From Conidiobolus incongruus B7586 (Eukaryota > Entomophthoromycota > Entomophthoromycetes > Entomophthorales > Conidiobolaceae): 12,885 nucleotides of DNA. A program made the translations under genes and the position numbers. The stretch's first letter is position 1. Each line of letters opens with the position of its first letter. Location: positions 1-12,885 of the forward strand of contig JNEM01014619.1 in the NCBI GenBank assembly GCA_000697335.1, given 5' to 3'. Under the pieces are notes generated by a model, which was not told the origin of the DNA, made no database searches, and saw only the letters and a program-made list of their open reading frames with translations. Below, piece after piece: positions 8,683 to 12,885 of the stretch.

Positions 8683-10344
8683 TTAAATAACTTGGTCCAA
8701 TAACCCTCCAGCGATTTGCAAAGGACTTGTTGAAAGACATACTGGATAGCCGATGAGAGAACCACATTTTTGAAACTTGGCACAGTCAGAATCACGTTTA
8801 CAGATACAATAATCTTGGATGGCACAATGTTCAACTTCATCGGGTATTTCCATAGCATTGCGATTAATACCAAATATTCTATCGCTAAAATTATTACTGA
8901 ATAAACCATTTGGATCAAATCTTTCGACAGCTCGACGGAATTTACTGAGGTTGTAACGTTTCGAAATAATAGAATGAGTAAAAAATGCCAGACCGTTTTT
9001 TCCCCAGTGAGGTCTAGCATTGTATTTGAATACCAATAATTGCATCATGGATTGCATTACCTGAAGCTGGTATGGAGCAGAAGTGAATGGATTCAGACGC
9101 ATTGGGAATGTCCAATCCAAATGCACGGTTTCATGGCCTTTGGACACTGCTAACTCACCCCGAGAAGCGCTACTCAATCTAAACATAATACCAAAGAGTG
9201 GGAATGCCGTTGGAAATCTGGTAAAAAGATCCGTCAAATCAGCTACCACTTCGTTAAAATATTTTATGTCGAATCCAACTGACAATTCCTCAGCTAAAAT
9301 GGCTGTTTCGTCAATTATAAACCCGGACCATCCACAGGATTTACACCTACTGGTCATTAATTTGTACCCATAGCCTACTGCAGGATTAACAAAATGTCCA
9401 TTTTCTGTGAACACTTGGTCTCTAATTAGATTAGGTTTATAAAACGATTGTTCTGTCAGCTCTTGAAGTGCATTCATTCCTATTGAATTATTCGCTAGCT
9501 GGATGGCTTCTAAAGTAACTTTAGTAACGGTCGAAAGAACTGGAGAAGCATTCGAAACTAGATTTGTTTGAGCATTTCCTTTTGTATATTTAGGAACTTT
9601 ATCTCCTTCTGATATTACCAAACTGTGTGATGTTGGGAACCACCAGAATTGGAACCAATCATGAGTTCTCGCCATTGATATGATTCGATCTGGTGTATCT
9701 GTTAATAGACTGTCACTTACTCTGTAATTATGCATTTTCATCTTGAATGAGGGCGTATATTTGAAGGTAGCACTAACTACTACTCCAAGGAGTCCAAAAT
9801 TACATCTGAAGGAATTGAAATCTTCGTCATCTTCGGTTATCGTCATCAACCTTCCATTACCATCAATTATGGTTACAGCGACAAGATACTCGGAGGGAGA
9901 GGTAGGCTGAGTTAAAGTAGATCCATGAGCTGCAACCCCAATCGCTCCACCCACAGTAATTCCACCGAAAGAGGGTAAGTGATTAATCGTAACACCGTAT
10001 TCATTCAATTTATCCATTGCATCCATGAGTTGTAGACCCGCACTTAAAGTAGCTGTTTCATCTTCCCGATTTACAGTGACCTCGTCGAAATAGCTCAAAT
10101 TGATTGGAATACCATCCGTGCAAATGACATCACTGACTGAGTGACGACTTCCAAGCACCTTTATCCGGGTTTCTGATTTTATAGCATAATCTACTATTTC
10201 TCGTAATTCTTCCAGAGTCTTTGGATATTGAATAGGACTTTTCGAAGTACATTCGATTTTAGTTTGATAACTAGTGTATAAATAACTTGAGACCAGTGTA
10301 ACAGCTGATAATAAATATGCGGTAAATAAATATTTCAAAATCAT
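8683..10344 (-). CDS. Secreted L-gulonolactone-oxidase-like FAD-dependent oxidase with six-cysteine tail
   Basis: A complete 553-residue intronless frame of the sugar-1,4-lactone oxidase family (vanillyl-alcohol-oxidase superfamily), which oxidises aldonolactones with O2, giving ascorbate-like products and H2O2. Residues 1-20 are a signal peptide. An FAD-binding PCMH domain follows, at about 35-200. It has GSRHSVSD (His68 at the site of covalent flavin attachment in rat gulonolactone oxidase), CTDG and VGGAIGVAAHGS (131-142). The ALO domain has GDKVP (247-251), a CxxC pair (334, 337), HLDWTFPMR (408-416) and the catalytic HWGK (446-449). Six cysteines (507, 513, 515, 521, 527, 536) form a tail that resembles, from memory, the CALEGLCIC-type end of plant GULLO proteins. 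There are sequons at Asn82, 265, 285, 465 and 485, which fits secretion. Usual fungal arabinonolactone oxidases, as I recall, lack this signal peptide and tail. The exact substrate (gulono-, arabinono- or another lactone) cannot be read from sequence. The start has A at -3. Confidence 0.93.
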   Translation of the reverse strand: MILKYLFTAYLLSAVTLVSSYLYTSYQTKIECTSKSPIQYPKTLEELREIVDYAIKSETRIKVLGSRHSVSDVICTDGIPINLSYFDEVTVNREDETATLSAGLQLMDAMDKLNEYGVTINHLPSFGGITVGGAIGVAAHGSTLTQPTSPSEYLVAVTIIDGNGRLMTITEDDEDFNSFRCNFGLLGVVVSATFKYTPSFKMKMHNYRVSDSLLTDTPDRIISMARTHDWFQFWWFPTSHSLVISEGDKVPKYTKGNAQTNLVSNASPVLSTVTKVTLEAIQLANNSIGMNALQELTEQSFYKPNLIRDQVFTENGHFVNPAVGYGYKLMTSRCKSCGWSGFIIDETAILAEELSVGFDIKYFNEVVADLTDLFTRFPTAFPLFGIMFRLSSASRGELAVSKGHETVHLDWTFPMRLNPFTSAPYQLQVMQSMMQLLVFKYNARPHWGKNGLAFFTHSIISKRYNLSKFRRAVERFDPNGLFSNNFSDRIFGINRNAMEIPDEVEHCAIQDYCICKRDSDCAKFQKCGSLIGYPVCLSTSPLQIAGGLLDQVI

Positions 10345-12885
10345 ATTATCAATTTTTTATTTAATTTTATTACAATTCCCTATTTTTTATATTTGAGAAA
10401 AACTTTAATATAGCTAAACTATTCTTTTCAATCAACTGGGGTATGAATAAAAATAACATTGAAGTATATATATTTTTAATATAGTTAAATATTAGCTTAG
10501 GTTTCCAAATGTTTTCTAAGTCCTTAATTTTTATTAAATTCATATTATCCAGAAACAACCGGAGAAAATCACGTTTTATTGTAAACTATTCTTAATATTA
10601 GCTAAATTTTTTGATTATCATGAATTTTAAATTACTATTTTCTTTTTAATATGAATAATTAGAATACTTTAATTGAATTGCCAAATGAAAAAAATAATTT
10701 GGAGAGTGACAAAGGTATTAATCATCTACTAATTAAAAAATTAATTGAATTTATTATAATTTCTCAAATATTATTATTCAAAGCAATTTCAAACTTCTCC
10801 AAATTTTCTCCACAGTTTATTTTATTTGACTAAATTTTCAATTGAATTATGTGAAATAAGATTATTAATTAAATCAGATATATTTATTTATTTGAAATGA
10901 TTTCGATAGTTTATATATTTGAATTTCGAATAGTATATATAAAGATTATCATTATACTCAATATAGTATAAAAGTTATTGAATATTATTCTGCATTGATC
11001 TCTGTCTTTTATGAATCAATAAAAATGTATAATTTTTGAATGAGTTTTCATTACTGTTACCAGATCAAACAAATACAGATTGTTAAATTTGAGAAACAAA
11101 TTTGTTTCATTAATGATTATCAAGGAATAAGACAATTTTCATTTATTATTAATTGAAAAATTAATGAACTAGATTTAATTTGCTAATATAATTTATTTAG
11201 TTAATTGTATAATGAATTACTTCACTTTTTGATGGGAAGGCGCTGTATTGTTTAAAATCAAGAATATAACTGTTTTAAAAAATGATATCATTATTTATTT
11301 TACTGGGTAACTAATGCTTCATTTCAAAATTAGTTATAATTAAATTCTTATCAATCTAATTGGCCATATTGTTTATATTACATTTGGATCGAACTAACAT
11401 AATGATTAGTTTCCATAACTGGAGTAGATAATCGTGCTTTTTAAATCTTAGATTACTCATTATTAATTAAAAATATTGAATGGATTGAATTAGTAAAATT
11501 TATATTACTTAAATAGTTTTTTGATTTTACTCTAATAATAATCTTGAGTTAAAAAGGTATTAGTTTTAACTTCATTAATCATGATATGGATGAAAATTGG
11601 ATATTTTTCATTAGTTTATAAAATAATTTCAATTCAATGTTTTGATTTAATGAAATGCGATTATATATTATTAACACTTTTTAAAGCTTTCAATCGAATA
11701 GCCTTATTATTTGATTGCATTACTGTTTAGTTCATTTGATTTCATTCTTATTAATTTTCTAGAGTTCTTGAATTCCATTATATATTCTATAAGTTTTATC
11801 TCATTGTTTTCAATTAGTTTACTTTCAATTATCATGCTACTCAAAAAGCTATTGCAAAAAAATATTTGAAAATGCCATTATTGTTATAAAAATTTGATTT
11901 TATTTGTAAATATCACATCAACCTTAATTTTCCTCCTCGTCCTATTATTAACTTTAATAGTTTTTCATATTGTGTGTATTTCATATATAAGAATTATTAA
12001 CCATTTTGTTTGAGGACTGTTATATAATGTTTGTTCTACAGAGTCAATCAACTTTAATATTAGATATTCTACAACAATTCATTCAAAATCTTTTATATTT
12101 AAAAGTCAGCTTAACCACTTAATTTAAGCCATTGAATATATTATAAGTAGATCCATATAATGTTATGAAATTTGATTTGATTTATTTAATGTATTATTTT
12201 CATCTATATATATTTCTATCAATAAATATTTTATCATCATATTAATAATTTCTAAATATATCGTATATCTTAAAGATTAAAACTATTATGTATTTTTTAA
12301 GTCAAATAATAAATATTATTTTTTCAAATGTCAATAAGGATTAATGTATCTTAATGTTAGTCAAATGATTTGATTGATGAAACAAAATAGATTCAATGAA
12401 AAAGTTTGAATATTTAGCAATTATAAAATTTTTCAATAATATATTAATTATAAATTAATATCTATATTTGATATTTAATTATATCCTATTTAACAATTCA
12501 AAAAAGTTATTCTTTGTTTTATTTGATGTTAATTTCTAATCTTCTTAATTCAATATATTGCCTTTTTTATTATTAATTATTTAGTCCAAACAATTATGTC
12601 AAGTTATAATAAAATAAATTTAAATATAGAAAAATTAATTAAATTAATATTTTAATATTTATTAAAAATCCTTTTGATTATTTAAAATTTCAATTAAGAA
12701 GCTAAAAAATATAAAATTAAAAATATACTCTGGATATATAATAATTTAATTAAAAATAAGATATTTATAGATTATATAAAATTTAAAAATATTTTTGATG
12801 ATATATAATGAAATTATTATTATCAACCTAATCAAAGTAAAATTATATCAGAATGATAAATCAAATTCAAATCAATATATTCTAT
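10345..12885. other. AT-rich region upstream of the oxidase gene, no gene seen
   Basis: About 2.5 kb of AT-rich DNA, somewhat less extreme than 4492-6700, with dense stops in every frame. The first few hundred bases must hold the promoter of the - strand oxidase gene, but I cannot single out an element. A 62-codon - strand frame at 10370-10558 has no recognisable motif and looks like chance. A 16-bp palindrome at 11093-11108 is listed separately. Confidence 0.65.
11093..11108. repeat. 16-bp perfect palindrome
   Basis: GAAACAAATTTGTTTC is its own reverse complement. It lies about 750 bases upstream of the oxidase start codon, in gene-free DNA. It could be a dimeric protein-binding site, but dyads of this kind also arise by chance in AT-rich DNA. 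Confidence 0.4.

Noticed and set aside
8673-9020. 115-codon - strand frame overlapping the oxidase 3' end
   Set aside because: It is an alternative frame of the intact oxidase gene with no family features of its own.
9083-9373. 96-codon + strand frame inside the oxidase gene
   Set aside because: Antisense shadow of a well supported gene, with no recognisable domain.
11386-11394. Box-B-like GGATCGAAC (tRNA T-loop motif on the - strand)
   Set aside because: No box A or foldable anticodon arm could be found at a suitable distance.
10345-12885. Search by eye for transposon, retroelement or CRISPR-like structures
   Set aside because: No long terminal or inverted repeats, reverse transcriptase or transposase motifs, or regularly spaced repeats were seen here or in the other spacers.

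Overview
The window looks like nuclear DNA of a very AT-rich eukaryote, most likely a fungus. The genes are single open frames with no clear introns, separated by kilobases of 8-18% GC DNA (sampled by hand), and they use TAA as stop. An F-box/leucine-repeat family together with a secreted sugar-lactone oxidase family, in an AT-rich genome, made me think of Entomophthorales such as Conidiobolus. That assignment is from memory and is tentative.

Layout. (1) Positions 3-635, + strand: the C-terminal part of an F-box/LRR-like gene that begins outside the window. (2) 636-2934: AT-rich spacer holding a degenerate class II tRNA-like sequence (1982-2063) and an 11-bp hairpin (2632-2668). (3) 2935-4491, + strand: a complete F-box/LRR-like gene. 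It is a tandem paralogue of the first, with about 56% identity over the shared 199 residues. (4) 4492-6921: an extremely AT-poor-in-GC spacer (about 8% GC in sampled lines) with simple repeats. (5) 6922-8308, + strand: a broken copy of an FAD-dependent L-gulonolactone-oxidase-like gene. (6) 8683-10344, - strand: an intact paralogue of that gene, arranged tail to tail with the broken copy. (7) 10345-12885: AT-rich DNA in which I see no gene.

How the genes relate. There are two small local families, each with two copies: a head-to-tail F-box pair and a convergent oxidase pair in which one member has died. I see no functional link between the families. The F-box proteins probably act as substrate receptors of SCF ubiquitin ligases. 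The oxidase carries a signal peptide, a covalent-FAD histidine motif, an HWGK catalytic motif and a six-cysteine tail that resembles, from memory, the tail of plant L-gulonolactone oxidases. I found no convincing new multi-gene system. The most interesting points are the plant-type secreted oxidase with its cysteine tail, its dead inverted neighbour, and the tRNA-like relic.
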